DNA of 22,869 bases from Armatimonadetes bacterium UBA5352 (GCA_002411015.1 DHPY01000002.1:14650-37518); one strand, 5' to 3'; positions 1 to 8,452 are shown, counted from the stretch's first letter. Numbers and translations: made by a program. The notes: generated by a model not told the origin, from the sequence alone.

Positions 1-18
1 GCGGGCTTCCAGCCCGCC
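1..18 (+). repeat. REP-like palindrome, cut by the window edge
   Basis: The arms GCGGGCT and AGCCCGC flank a TCC loop at 1-17, followed by CATCCGTAACC. This matches the palindrome-plus-CATCCGTTGCC seen at 16782-16810 and the other REP-like copies. The first arm base differs (GCGGGC instead of ACGGGC) and is compensated on the other arm, which keeps the stem intact. The GTAG foot expected just 5' would lie outside the window. Confidence 0.6.
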
Positions 19-88
19 ATCCGTAACCTTCCCACACCTCGCAGCGGAATGCGTACACCTGCACTTCCGTTTGACAGGAGGGTCCGCA

Positions 89-2029
89 ATGCGCATCTCG
101 GCTTGCGTCGTCCTGTCGTTTCTGCTGCTCACCACACTCGCCGCCGCTGATCCCGGCGCCGTCATGTGGTCCGGCGGCACCGTCAGTCTCATCGATGAGC
201 ACCCAACGGTCAGCCTCGTCGAGGAGACCATCATCCTCGAACCCCGCCTCTCCGACACCCTCGTCAGCGTGGACCTGCAGTTCCACAACACGGGCGAGGC
301 GCGCGCAGTCCCGATGGGCTTCCCCACGCTCAAGTTCGGCGGCCCGGGCTACCACTTCGTCCGCGACTTCACCGTCGAGGCCAACGGGCAGCCGCTTCCC
401 GTGACGGTGCAGGAGGAGGCCGCGCAGATCCAGCTTGGCGAGCGCTCCCACGACTGCGTCTGGCATCTCTTCGAGGTGCCCTTCGCTGCGGACGCCGACC
501 TCACGATGCGCGTGCGCTACCGCGAGGCGCGCGAGTATTCGTGGAACATGCTCCAGGTCCCGTATGTCCTCGCGACCGGCGCGTCATGGAAGGGCGATGT
601 GCGCCGCGTGGACCTGGAGGTGCGCTTCCCCGACCGGCGCAACTTCAGCGACGTGAACCTCGCCGTCGGGCAGTCGCCCACCTGGCAGCCGCTCGATGTG
701 GAGCGCGATGGCGACATCATCCGCTGGCGCGCCGCCGACTACTCCGGCACCCCCCAGGTGATCCTGCTCAGCGCGATGCTCGGGCCGACCGCGGTGACCG
801 ATGACGCCGACCTGAAGCGCAGCCACTGGGGCACGCTGGCCTGGTGGGAAGATGATCGCGTGCTGCTCGAGGCCGACTACCTCGCCGACTGCCTGCTGGC
901 GATGATTGCCGGGCGCGCCGAGGACACTCTGACGCTCGCGAAGGAGGGCCGCGAGGTCGAGCTTGCGCTCAAGAAGATCGAGGGCGAGTTCATGCCGCAG
1001 ACCATCGAGTTTGTGGAGCCGCAGGGCGCCCTTGAGGCCTTCGGCGGCAGCCTCGTGACCTCGACCGATGCCGATGGCGACCTCGCGATCAGCATCACCA
1101 CCGCCCCGCAGACCGCCGAAGCCGCTCAGGCCACTGCGCGCTGCGCGGAGCAGACGCTGGACTACCGCCGGCGCGCGCTGCGGCGGCTGGCTGAGCGCTG
1201 GCCGGATGCGTGCGCCGAGGTCTGCGACACCATCCTCTCCCGCGACAGTGAGCAGACTGCCGTGCTCGCGTGGGCGGTTGGGCGTACGCAGGCGAGCGGC
1301 GCGCGGGTGGATGAGCTGGAGACGCTTGTTAACCGCGTCGGCGGCGACTGGCGCGCGGAGCTCACGGAGGCGGTCCTGACCGCGCAGACCGACGAGGAGC
1401 TTCGCGGCGGCGTGGCGATGGTTCCGGAGCAGACGCGCGGGAGCATGGCGGCGCGGCTCGTCTCCGGCATCTCCGCCTGCGAGGACTGGCAGCAGGGCGT
1501 GCATCGCGCCCGGAACGCCGGCCTTGCGCTGCGCCTGATGGACGCGCCGGATGCCTGCCGGATGGTCCGCAACGCGATCATCGCGGGCGAGGGCCACCAG
1601 GACTCGGAGGACGCGCTCTTAGCGCTCGGCTTCCTCGGCGATGACGAGGGCATCCCGACGATGGTGCTGACGGCCGTTGGCGACGCGGCGGCATCGCGCG
1701 ATCTGCAGTGCGCGGCCGCGGCGGCCCCGGGCTACCTCGGCACACGCGCGGGGATGGAGGCCTGTTTGGAGATCTGGCGCCGGGCGGAGGATCGCGAGGT
1801 GCAGGCGCGGGCATGGCGCGGGATCGAGATTGCCTGCGACACCGACTACTACCGCGCAGGCTACTTCCCGGGAGATCTGCCGCTGTGGGCGCGGGAGATC
1901 AGCCCTCAGGACGCCCGCGCGCTCTGCCGGGAGTGGCTCGACGAGCTTGCTGCCGAGGAGCAGGATCGCTCGCGCAGCGGTGACATGGAGCGGCTGCGCC
2001 GGGGACTTGCGTCCGCGCAAACGGACTGA
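89..2029 (+). CDS. Secreted protein: N-terminal beta domain (DUF4424-like) plus C-terminal helical domain
   Basis: The 646-residue product is exported. It starts with a signal peptide (MRISACVVLSFLLLTTLAAA, then DP). The ATG at 89 is chosen over an upstream TTG at 71 because AGGAGGG at 76-82 lies 6 nt before it and the signal peptide then begins cleanly. Residues of about 25-250 are beta-rich and resemble the surface domain of DUF4424-like proteins (bracketing phrases LQFHNTGEARAVPMGFP and VWHLFEVPF). The C-terminal 350 residues are rich in Ala, Arg and Glu helices with a HEAT-like look, including the phrase DALLALGFLGDDEGIPTMVL. I see no catalytic motif and cannot assign a function. It probably acts in the periplasm or at the cell surface. 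The palindromic element A begins 25 nt after the stop. The domain names are resemblance by eye; the existence of the gene is much more certain than its family. Confidence 0.85.
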   Translation: MRISACVVLSFLLLTTLAAADPGAVMWSGGTVSLIDEHPTVSLVEETIILEPRLSDTLVSVDLQFHNTGEARAVPMGFPTLKFGGPGYHFVRDFTVEANGQPLPVTVQEEAAQIQLGERSHDCVWHLFEVPFAADADLTMRVRYREAREYSWNMLQVPYVLATGASWKGDVRRVDLEVRFPDRRNFSDVNLAVGQSPTWQPLDVERDGDIIRWRAADYSGTPQVILLSAMLGPTAVTDDADLKRSHWGTLAWWEDDRVLLEADYLADCLLAMIAGRAEDTLTLAKEGREVELALKKIEGEFMPQTIEFVEPQGALEAFGGSLVTSTDADGDLAISITTAPQTAEAAQATARCAEQTLDYRRRALRRLAERWPDACAEVCDTILSRDSEQTAVLAWAVGRTQASGARVDELETLVNRVGGDWRAELTEAVLTAQTDEELRGGVAMVPEQTRGSMAARLVSGISACEDWQQGVHRARNAGLALRLMDAPDACRMVRNAIIAGEGHQDSEDALLALGFLGDDEGIPTMVLTAVGDAAASRDLQCAAAAAPGYLGTRAGMEACLEIWRRAEDREVQARAWRGIEIACDTDYYRAGYFPGDLPLWAREISPQDARALCREWLDELAAEEQDRSRSGDMERLRRGLASAQTD

Positions 2030-2054
2030 GGACGCGTCATGCCGTTTGGAGTCT

Positions 2055-2205
2055 GGAGGGGCCGGAGAGCGCCCGCTGGCGTCGTTTGCCAGCGGCGCGA
2101 TGCCGGCCCGGCCGTTCACGTCGTTTGTCGTCCGCCCGCACGTCGACGACAACGACCGGGCCGGCATCGCGGAGACAAACGGCATCTCCGCTCTCCGGCC
2201 CCTCC
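2055..2205. repeat. Large palindromic element A (GTCGTTT-loop family)
   Basis: Perfect 17-bp outer arms, GGAGGGGCCGGAGAGCG at 2055-2071 and its complement at 2189-2205, enclose three hairpins in order. The first has an 8-bp stem (2073-2080 with 2088-2095) around the loop GTCGTTT. The second has a perfect 16-bp stem (2096-2111 with 2156-2171) capped by an inner stem of GTCGTTTGTCGTC with GACGACAACGAC. The third has a 6-bp stem (2170-2175 with 2185-2190) whose loop contains CAAACGGC, close to the complement of the first loop. Folded, it would form a cloverleaf-like junction. It lies between the stop at 2029 and the SDR start at 2311 and has no coding look. Element C repeats its sequence in inverse orientation. 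It could be a mobile repeat, a 3'-end RNA structure or both. Confidence 0.85.
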
Positions 2206-2310
2206 AAACGACAGCGACACGGGCCGCTGCTATCTGAGGCAGGAAGAACCCCGCCCCCCCGCGAAGGCCTCAATGTTAGTAAATGAGACCTTCTGAGGGG
2301 TTGGTGGCGG

Positions 2311-3057
2311 ATGTTCGATCTCACCGGCAAAACAGCGATTACCACCGGCGCGGCGCGTGGCCTCGGGAAAGCGATGGCTGAGGGCCTCGCTGAGTTCGGT
2401 GCGAATGTCGCGATCTTCGATGTGGTGGATGGCACGCAGACCTGCGAGGAGATCGCGGGCAAGTGCGGAGTGCAGACCAAGTTCTACCAGGTGGATGTGA
2501 CCGATGAAGCGCGAATTGCGGAGGCGGTCGGTGAGGTCGTCACGGACTTCGGCGCGATCGACATCCTCCTCAACAACGCCGGCATCTACTACACGACGCC
2601 GGTCGTGGAGACGAGCCTTGAGGACTGGCAGCGCATCCTCAGCATAGACCTGAACGGCTACTTCCTGATGGCGAAGCACGCGATCCCGCGGATGCCCGAT
2701 GGCGGCCGGATCATCAACATCGCCTCCATCGCGGGCCACAGTGCCTTCGAGCAGTCCGCCGCATACTGCTGTGCGAAGGGCGCCGTGATCGAGCTTACGA
2801 AGTCGCTGGCGTATGAGTTCGGGAAGCGCTGCATCCGCGTGAACGCGATCTGCCCGGGGACATTCGAGACCGAGATGACCTCGGACATGCTCGAGGACGA
2901 GAGCTTCCTGGAGACGATGCGCACGCAGGTCCCTCTCCAGCGCGCGGGGCGGCCGGAGGAGCTCAAGGGCCTGGCGGTCTACCTCGCCTCCGATGCCTCC
3001 AGCTACATGAGCGGCTCCATCATCGACCTCGACGGCGGCTGGACCTGCCATATCTGA
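2311..3057 (+). CDS. SDR-family NAD(P)-dependent oxidoreductase
   Basis: This 248-residue protein has the length and motifs of a classical short-chain dehydrogenase/reductase. The cofactor motif TGAARGLG is at residues 12-19, NNAG at about 88-91, the structural Asn of DLNG at 115, and the catalytic triad is Ser139, Tyr152 and Lys156 (YCCAK). An Asp at the end of the second beta strand (AIFDVVD) favours NAD(H) over NADP(H). The C-terminal phrase YMSGSIIDLDGGW is typical of the FabG / glucose-dehydrogenase / sugar-acid dehydrogenase group, which reduces keto groups or oxidises alcohols. The substrate cannot be read from the sequence. A GAGGGG at about 2295-2300 precedes the ATG. Palindromic elements A and B flank it on both sides, so it is probably transcribed alone. 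FabG activity linked to the ketosynthases in this window is possible, but no neighbour supports it. Confidence 0.93.
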   Translation: MFDLTGKTAITTGAARGLGKAMAEGLAEFGANVAIFDVVDGTQTCEEIAGKCGVQTKFYQVDVTDEARIAEAVGEVVTDFGAIDILLNNAGIYYTTPVVETSLEDWQRILSIDLNGYFLMAKHAIPRMPDGGRIINIASIAGHSAFEQSAAYCCAKGAVIELTKSLAYEFGKRCIRVNAICPGTFETEMTSDMLEDESFLETMRTQVPLQRAGRPEELKGLAVYLASDASSYMSGSIIDLDGGWTCHI

Positions 3058-3086
3058 GCGCGTGACGAAGGTCCGCCGGCGGTGAT

Positions 3087-3303
3087 GGAGGGGCCGCCCG
3101 AGCGTCCGCTTCGCGGCGCGAGGGTCCCGCGAGGGCTGTCGTTTAGCCCCGCGGGAGGTCCTACCCCGGCCCGTGTCGTTTGCCGTTCGCCCGCCGGCAT
3201 AACAGACGGTCATCGGTGTGCGTGGGCCCGGGTGGAACCTGAGGCGCTGGCGCGCCTCACCCTCGCGCCGCTACACGACAGCGGACGCTCGGGCGGCCCC
3301 TCC
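3087..3303. repeat. Large palindromic element B (GTCGTTT-loop family)
   Basis: Perfect 24-bp outer arms (3087-3110 with 3280-3303) begin and end with GGAGGGGCC and its complement. A second perfect 13-bp stem follows inside (3113-3125 with 3259-3271). Within it are a hairpin at 3125-3156, with stems TCCCGCG and GGGCT around the loop GTCGTTT and one bulged A, and a short hairpin at 3241-3258 (GAGGCGC, TGGC, GCGCCTC). The element starts 30 nt after the SDR stop. Its arm sequence differs from element A beyond GGAGGGGCC, but its ends, loop and position after a stop codon are shared. Confidence 0.85.
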
Positions 3304-3360
3304 ACAACGGCATCCGCCCCGGTCTGAGCGCAGGTCCCCGCATTTGCTCCCTGCAGGCGG

Positions 3361-3389
3361 TTGCATTCCCAGGTCACATCATGTACAAT
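3361..3389 (+). promoter_or_regulatory. Candidate sigma70-type promoter for the five-gene operon
   Basis: TTGCAT at 3361-3366 and TACAAT at 3384-3389 are separated by exactly 17 nt. They lie in the only less GC-rich patch between element B and the next gene. A start near 3396 would leave a leader of about 170 nt before the ATG at 3565. The bases between 3390 and 3564 contain no gene that I can support. Confidence 0.6.
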
Positions 3390-3564
3390 GATCTCGGTTC
3401 ATCGTGTGAAGCCGCATTCCGACCGCATCGGAGCGGCCGCACGAGCCTACAACCGGTCATACGTTCGTCTCGCGTGGGGTGAGGGTCGGAGCCTCGTCTG
3501 CTGCCCGCGGAGATGGACGCCGTGCCGCAGCCACAGCTGAGATCGCACCAGCGGGAGGACGAAC

Positions 3565-4620
3565 ATGAGCACTCAGCGGCACCAGTTCGCGATTCCGGGG
3601 CGTGCCACGACTCACCGCCCCGGAGCGTCGGTTATGGTACTGATCATCACAGCCGCTCTCCTCGCCGGAGCACTTCTACCGGCCTGCGCCCAGGGCCCCG
3701 AGGCATACGGCGCGCCGCACCTGTTCTCCCTCCCAACAGCCACCACCGCCCGCCAATTCGGCATGGGCGGCGTCTCCACGTCCCTTGAGGATATCGGCTT
3801 CCCGAACCCGGCCTTCGCCGGGATGCTCTCGTCGCCGCGGGCCGGGCTGCGCGTCGCCTGCACCGAGTTCGATGGCGACGGGATGAGCCTCACCGGCACC
3901 CAGGCGTGGTATGCCACGCCGACCGGCGAGGGTGAGGGGATGCAGTTCCTCGGCTTCAGGCTCGACTCCGACCGCGGCGCGATCACGACCCCGGCAGGGC
4001 CGCTTCCCGGCAGCATCGAGGAGACCGACCTCGCGGTCCACTACGGCCGTCGCCTCTCCGACCAATGGCTGCTCGGCATCGGCTTCTCGCCCGTGCTCAA
4101 GGCCGAGACGCGGCTCTTCAACCCCGTGGATGGCTCCGTGCTGAGCTTCGCGGAGAGCGAGGCCCAGATCGGCGGCCGCCTCGGCGCGCTGTACAACTAT
4201 GAGCCGGACGGCTTCATCGGCCTGGTATTCGACTGGTACACCGAGGATGTGCGCTTCCAGGCGCCTCCGATGCTCGCTCCGGCGAAGTTCGATTTCACCT
4301 CGACTGAGTGGGCGCTGGGCGCATCGAAGCGCATCACTGACAAGGTCACGGCCGCCATTGAGTGGATGGAGCTCAAGTCCGAGGACAGCGCGTACAGCAG
4401 CAAGAGTGAGGGGCTGCATCTGGGCGTGGAGGTGGAGGCTGCGCCGGGGATCGCGGTGCGAGCCGGCAGCAACGACGGGAGCCTGTCGCTTGGCGCGGGC
4501 TTCAGACGCGATGAGTGGGTCGCGAACTACGCGTTCACCAGCGACTGGAACGATGACGCGGTGGGCTCGGCATTCGGCGGCTCACAGACGCATCAGGTAG
4601 AGATTGGCGGATACTGGTAG
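3565..4620 (+). CDS. Predicted outer-membrane beta-barrel protein
   Basis: This 351-residue exported protein starts at ATG 3565, with GGGAGG at 3553-3558 six nt upstream. The hydrophobic segment MVLIITAALLAGALLPACAQG begins at residue 24, so the n-region is unusually long. A start at the inner ATG (3634) is possible but has no comparable ribosome site. LPAC is a marginal lipobox; ordinary signal peptidase cleavage after ACAQG is equally possible. The mature part alternates polar and hydrophobic residues with many Gly and aromatic residues, includes the phrase RQFGMGGVSTSLEDIGFPNPA seen in PorV/FadL-like barrels, and ends in Gly-Tyr-Trp, as barrel proteins often end in an aromatic residue. It is the first gene of the apparent operon; the ketosynthase follows after 25 nt. 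A pore or lipid-handling role is inference. Confidence 0.75.
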   Translation: MSTQRHQFAIPGRATTHRPGASVMVLIITAALLAGALLPACAQGPEAYGAPHLFSLPTATTARQFGMGGVSTSLEDIGFPNPAFAGMLSSPRAGLRVACTEFDGDGMSLTGTQAWYATPTGEGEGMQFLGFRLDSDRGAITTPAGPLPGSIEETDLAVHYGRRLSDQWLLGIGFSPVLKAETRLFNPVDGSVLSFAESEAQIGGRLGALYNYEPDGFIGLVFDWYTEDVRFQAPPMLAPAKFDFTSTEWALGASKRITDKVTAAIEWMELKSEDSAYSSKSEGLHLGVEVEAAPGIAVRAGSNDGSLSLGAGFRRDEWVANYAFTSDWNDDAVGSAFGGSQTHQVEIGGYW

Positions 4621-4645
4621 CCGTGAAGTCGCGGGGGCCAAAGAG

Positions 4646-5935
4646 ATGATGGCGAGAGCGTTACATCCTTCGCGCCGCGTGGTGATCACCGGCCTGGGGG
4701 TCGTGTCATCCACAGGTATGGGCAGGCAGGCATTCTGGGAGGCCGTGCGTGACGCCAGGTCGGGCGTGCGCTATATCACGCGATTCGATGCATCGCAGCT
4801 CTACTGCAGGATCGCCGGCGAGATTCGTGATGACGAGTTCGATCCGACGGACTACATGGATCGTTCGGAAGTCAAGCGCAGCGGTCGCTTCGTGCACTTC
4901 AGCGTGGCGTCGGCCGAGCATGCCATAGCCGACGCGCAACTGAACATCTACTCGGTGCCGCGGGCGCGCAAGGGGGCGATCTTCGGCACCTCCGTGGCCG
5001 GAAGTGGCAACGTGACGGACGACATATACCGCCGCTACTACGAGCGCGGGCCAAAGGCGTGCGGACTACTGGATCATCTTGAGATGGCGCCACACGCCGC
5101 TACCTCGCGGGTGATGATCCGCTATGAAATGAAGGGCCCGTCAAGCTCGGTGGCCACGGGCTGCTGTTCGTCACTCGACGCGATACAGGAGGGCGCGGCC
5201 GTGTTGCGCTCCGGAGCTGCCGACGTGATGGTGGTCGGCGCTTCCGAAGCCGTTGTGAGCCAGTTCGGGATGTCGCTGCTGGCGTTGATCAACATCATGA
5301 CGCGCCACAATGAGGACCCGGAGGCGGCTGTGCGTCCCTTTGATGCCACACGCGATGGCATTGCCGTCGCCGAGGGTGGCGGCGCCGTGGTGCTGGAGAC
5401 TGCGCAACACGCCATGGAGCGTGGCGCACCCATCTACGCGGAGGTCATGGGCTTCGGCTGCGCGACGGAGGGAGAGCACATGGCCAAGGCGATCCCTACC
5501 GGCGAGGAGCTTGCTGCCGCGATAGGGCAGGCGCTCGAGGAGGCTCGCCTTTGCGCAACGGATATCGACTACTTCTGTGCGCATGGCATTGGCAATAGGG
5601 AGTACGACGCCGCTGACATGCGGTCGCTCAAGATCGTTGCCGGCGAACGCGCATACAGCATCCCGACCAGTTCGATCAAAGGAACTACCGGGCAGCCATT
5701 CGCGGCGGGCGGTGCATGGCAGACGACAGCGGCCTGCATGACGCTGCAGACCGGTATCATCGCCCCGACGCGCAACTACACGACGCCTGATCCCCAATGC
5801 GACCTCGACTGCGTGCCCAACCGGGCACGGATGGCACGTGTAGATACGGTGCTTGTGAACTCGCATAGCTTTGGGGGGACGCACTCCGCCATGATCATTC
5901 GGCGTTTCGACGAGCGTGCGGGAAGCCCGCACTGA
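4646..5935 (+). CDS. FabF-like beta-ketoacyl synthase, second catalytic His replaced by Gln
   Basis: The 429-residue protein has the full thiolase fold of KAS I/II enzymes, which condense acyl chains with malonyl-ACP: VVITGLGVVSSTG at the N-terminus, nucleophile Cys173 in ATGCCSSLD, His313 in AHGIGNREYD, and the Gly-rich SFGGTHS near the end. Where the family has TGHxxGAAG, this protein reads TGQPFAAGG, with Gln350 (codon CAG at 5693) in place of the second catalytic His. Cys and one His remain, so acyl transfer may be kept while decarboxylative condensation is impaired. I start it at ATG 4646 (4649 is equally possible), after a weak AAAGAG/GGGGG site; a TTG at 4604 would overlap the upstream gene. 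It sits between a barrel protein and a kinase cascade, an unusual place for a ketosynthase. Confidence 0.9.
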   Translation: MMARALHPSRRVVITGLGVVSSTGMGRQAFWEAVRDARSGVRYITRFDASQLYCRIAGEIRDDEFDPTDYMDRSEVKRSGRFVHFSVASAEHAIADAQLNIYSVPRARKGAIFGTSVAGSGNVTDDIYRRYYERGPKACGLLDHLEMAPHAATSRVMIRYEMKGPSSSVATGCCSSLDAIQEGAAVLRSGAADVMVVGASEAVVSQFGMSLLALINIMTRHNEDPEAAVRPFDATRDGIAVAEGGGAVVLETAQHAMERGAPIYAEVMGFGCATEGEHMAKAIPTGEELAAAIGQALEEARLCATDIDYFCAHGIGNREYDAADMRSLKIVAGERAYSIPTSSIKGTTGQPFAAGGAWQTTAACMTLQTGIIAPTRNYTTPDPQCDLDCVPNRARMARVDTVLVNSHSFGGTHSAMIIRRFDERAGSPH

Positions 5936-5951
5936 TACGCCCACTCGCGGA

Positions 5952-5960
5952 AAGGAGGTG
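5952..5960 (+). promoter_or_regulatory. Near-perfect ribosome binding site before a TTG start
   Basis: AAGGAGGTG lies 5 nt before TTG at 5966. It is the strongest anti-16S match in the window and fixes the kinase start at a rare TTG codon, with no competing in-frame ATG until 5981. Confidence 0.8.
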
Positions 5961-5965
5961 GCGCG

Positions 5966-8452
5966 TTGGACCTCAAAGAGATGGCTCTGGCCATAACCGC
6001 AACAGCCGCGGTCGCGATTGGCATAGCCGTCTACCAGCGCGCCCCCGACCGCGCCTGGAATCGTCTCTTCGCCGTCCATGCAGCCGGCGGAGGCGTCTGG
6101 ACTTTCCTCAACTACCTCGTTGAGACCGCCCCAACGCCGGAGCTTGCAGGCCTGTGGCTGCGGCTGACGCATCCCGTCGTAGCGATGGTCATCTGCACCG
6201 TCGTTGACTTCGCGTGGACCTTCCCTGAGCGCATAGACTACATTGATGGACGCCGCCGGCAGATCCTCTATGCCACCGGCAGCCTCTTCGGTCTCGTTGC
6301 TCTGGCTCCGAATCTGTTCAACAGCATCAGACTGGTAGGCGACTCGGTCCTCATCAACTACGGCTGGCCGTTCGCCGCTTTCGGCCTCTTCACGGTTACC
6401 GCCCTCGGGTACACCGACCTGGTCCTGCTCTCGAAAGCGCGCAAGCTTCGGGGCGTACAGCGCGTGCAGGTCCTCTGGGTCCTCGTCGGGCTGATGACAA
6501 GCCACGCGATTGCCAGCGTCGCGATTATCATCATCCCGCTCGTCTGGGGCACCACAGCCTACAGCGGATGGGGTGCCGGTGGCTACATCACCACCCTCGC
6601 GGGTATGGCCTACGCCATCGCGAAGCACCGGCTGATGCAGCCTGAGATCGCCCTCCGCCGCGTCGTCGTCGCCGTCGTCACAGTCAGCCTCGTGCTCACC
6701 CTCGGCGTGCAGATCCTGCGCGCGGTCGAGCCGCTCACGATCGACAGCAGAATCCCGCTCAGCGCCGCCAACCTCGGCGCGGGCATCCTGATGGGCATGC
6801 TCATCATCATCCTCCACGGCCGCCTCACCACCATGATGCGCCAGACGCCCGCCCTATCCAGCGATCCTGCCGTCGTCCAGGCGGTCACCTCATCGCAGAT
6901 CCTGCGAACCCTCGACAGCGATCATCTGCTTGAGTTGCTCGCCGGCGCCCTTGATGAGACCCTCAAGCCCGCCAGCATGGCCATCTTCACCCGCTCCGCC
7001 GCGGGCGACAGGATGGTGCCACGAGCCGTCCGGCGGCACCCGCACGGACAGCGTGCGGATGCTGAGCCCTCCATCGATACGCGCCACCCCGTCCTCCAGG
7101 CTGTGGCTGAGGAGGGCGCGCTGCTCACGCGCGACCAGGTCTTCCGCTTCTCCTCCCAAAGCGATGCTCGTCGCCTCTCAAAAGCGATGGATGAGCTACA
7201 TGCGCAGGTTGTCGCGCCGATGATATGGGAGGATGAGCTGATCGGCGCGATCATCCTGAGCTCCAAGTTCTCCGGCGAGATGTACGAGGACTATGAGTTG
7301 CGCCTCGTGTGGGAGATGGCGATGCAGTCGTCGCTGGCTTTGCGCAATGCCGATCTCTACGCGGAGACCGCGTCGCTGAAGGAGTTCAACGAGCGCATCC
7401 TCTCGCAGATGGACAACGCCGTGGTGGTCACGAACGAGAACGAGGAGATCGTCATCTTCAATGCTGCGGCGGAGCGGCTGTTCGAGGTCCCCGCGGATCG
7501 GGCGCATGGCGCGTCCATTGACCTGCTCCCCGATTGCATCGCTCACTGCATCCGGGCGAGTCTCGGCAGCGGGCGCATCCTACCGAGCAGGCACTTTGAG
7601 ATGGTCCGCGGCGAGGCAATCATCCCGCTTGCCTGCAGCACCTCCCCGGTCGAGGCCGACTTCGAGGGCCGCCGCCAGGGAGCCGTCGCGGTCATCAGCG
7701 ACCTCACGCTCATCCAGGAGCTTGAGCGGGAGCGCCAGGAGGCCGAGCGCCTCGCGCTCATCCGCGTCATCTCCGCCGGCATGGCGCACGAGATCCGCAA
7801 CCCGCTCGTGGCAATCCGCACCTTCGCCGAGCTCGCGCCGAGGCGGCTGGATGACCCGGAGTTCCGCTCGAACTTCCTGACCGTGGTGCAGGAGGAGATC
7901 CGGCGCATCGACCGGCTGGTTGGAGACCTGCTGACGCTCTCGAAGCCCGCGGATGCCGTCGTAGATGAGGTTGAGATCGCGCCGATCTGCGACGGCGTCC
8001 TGCGGGCCACCGCCGGGATGGCGGAGGCACGGGAGGTCGGGACGCGCCTGGAACTCGCCGACCTACCGGGCGTCGTCATGGGCGATGCGGGGCGCATCCA
8101 CCAGGCGCTACTCAACCTTGTCAGCAATGCGATAGACGCGGAGCCTCCGGGCGGCTCCGTCACACTGAGAGCACGCGCGCGCAATACCATGGACGGCAGG
8201 GAGGCTGTCGTGGTGAGTGTGCACAATCCGGGCAGCTACATCCAGCCGGAGCATACTGAAGAGATCTTCCGGCCATTCGTAAGCAAGAAGACCACCGGCA
8301 CCGGTCTCGGGCTCGCGATCTGTCAGACCATCATTGAGGAACATCAGGGGCGCATCTTCGTGGAATCCACGCCGGAGCTGGGCACCACCTTCGTGGTGGA
8401 GCTGCCGCTGCTCCGCACGCAAGTCGCCGCGCCGGTGGGGGCGCCAGCATGA
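5966..8452 (+). CDS. Membrane histidine kinase, 7TM-GAF-PAS-HisKA-HATPase
   Basis: An 828-residue sensor kinase. Residues of about 1-285 hold roughly seven to eight hydrophobic segments like the 7TM sensor region of histidine kinases. A GAF domain follows (about 300-460), then a PAS domain (about 475-590, VVVTNENEEIVIFNAAAERLFEV). The phosphoacceptor is His608 in GMAHEIRNPL. The ATP-binding domain has the N box LLNLVSNAIDAEP at about 714 and the G2 box TGTGLGLAI at about 777. The G1 box reads HNPGSYI instead of DxGxG, a variant found in some active NtrB/PilS-like kinases. It should autophosphorylate and pass phosphate to a receiver, most likely one in the hybrid protein two genes on. Its stop overlaps the next start as ATGA, implying translational coupling. 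The signal sensed is unknown. Confidence 0.93.
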   Translation: MDLKEMALAITATAAVAIGIAVYQRAPDRAWNRLFAVHAAGGGVWTFLNYLVETAPTPELAGLWLRLTHPVVAMVICTVVDFAWTFPERIDYIDGRRRQILYATGSLFGLVALAPNLFNSIRLVGDSVLINYGWPFAAFGLFTVTALGYTDLVLLSKARKLRGVQRVQVLWVLVGLMTSHAIASVAIIIIPLVWGTTAYSGWGAGGYITTLAGMAYAIAKHRLMQPEIALRRVVVAVVTVSLVLTLGVQILRAVEPLTIDSRIPLSAANLGAGILMGMLIIILHGRLTTMMRQTPALSSDPAVVQAVTSSQILRTLDSDHLLELLAGALDETLKPASMAIFTRSAAGDRMVPRAVRRHPHGQRADAEPSIDTRHPVLQAVAEEGALLTRDQVFRFSSQSDARRLSKAMDELHAQVVAPMIWEDELIGAIILSSKFSGEMYEDYELRLVWEMAMQSSLALRNADLYAETASLKEFNERILSQMDNAVVVTNENEEIVIFNAAAERLFEVPADRAHGASIDLLPDCIAHCIRASLGSGRILPSRHFEMVRGEAIIPLACSTSPVEADFEGRRQGAVAVISDLTLIQELERERQEAERLALIRVISAGMAHEIRNPLVAIRTFAELAPRRLDDPEFRSNFLTVVQEEIRRIDRLVGDLLTLSKPADAVVDEVEIAPICDGVLRATAGMAEAREVGTRLELADLPGVVMGDAGRIHQALLNLVSNAIDAEPPGGSVTLRARARNTMDGREAVVVSVHNPGSYIQPEHTEEIFRPFVSKKTTGTGLGLAICQTIIEEHQGRIFVESTPELGTTFVVELPLLRTQVAAPVGAPA

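Noticed and set aside
584..1597. Minus-strand open frame (337 codons) opposite the first gene
   Set aside because: Antisense to a gene with a ribosome site and signal peptide; composition typical of a GC-rich shadow frame.
2055..2205. Integron attC site or retron RNA
   Set aside because: There is no GTTRRRY/RYYYAAC pair at the ends, and no integrase or reverse transcriptase gene nearby.
4604..4645. Upstream TTG start for the ketosynthase, overlapping the barrel protein gene
   Set aside because: There is no ribosome site before it. The extra 14 residues do not fit the family, whose N-terminus begins a few residues before VVITGLG.
5171..6817. Long open frame (548 codons) on the minus strand across the ketosynthase/kinase junction
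   Set aside because: It lies antisense to two genes with clear family motifs. Its translation is Arg/Asp/Glu/Ala-rich with no domain, as expected from the high GC content and codon bias of the real genes.
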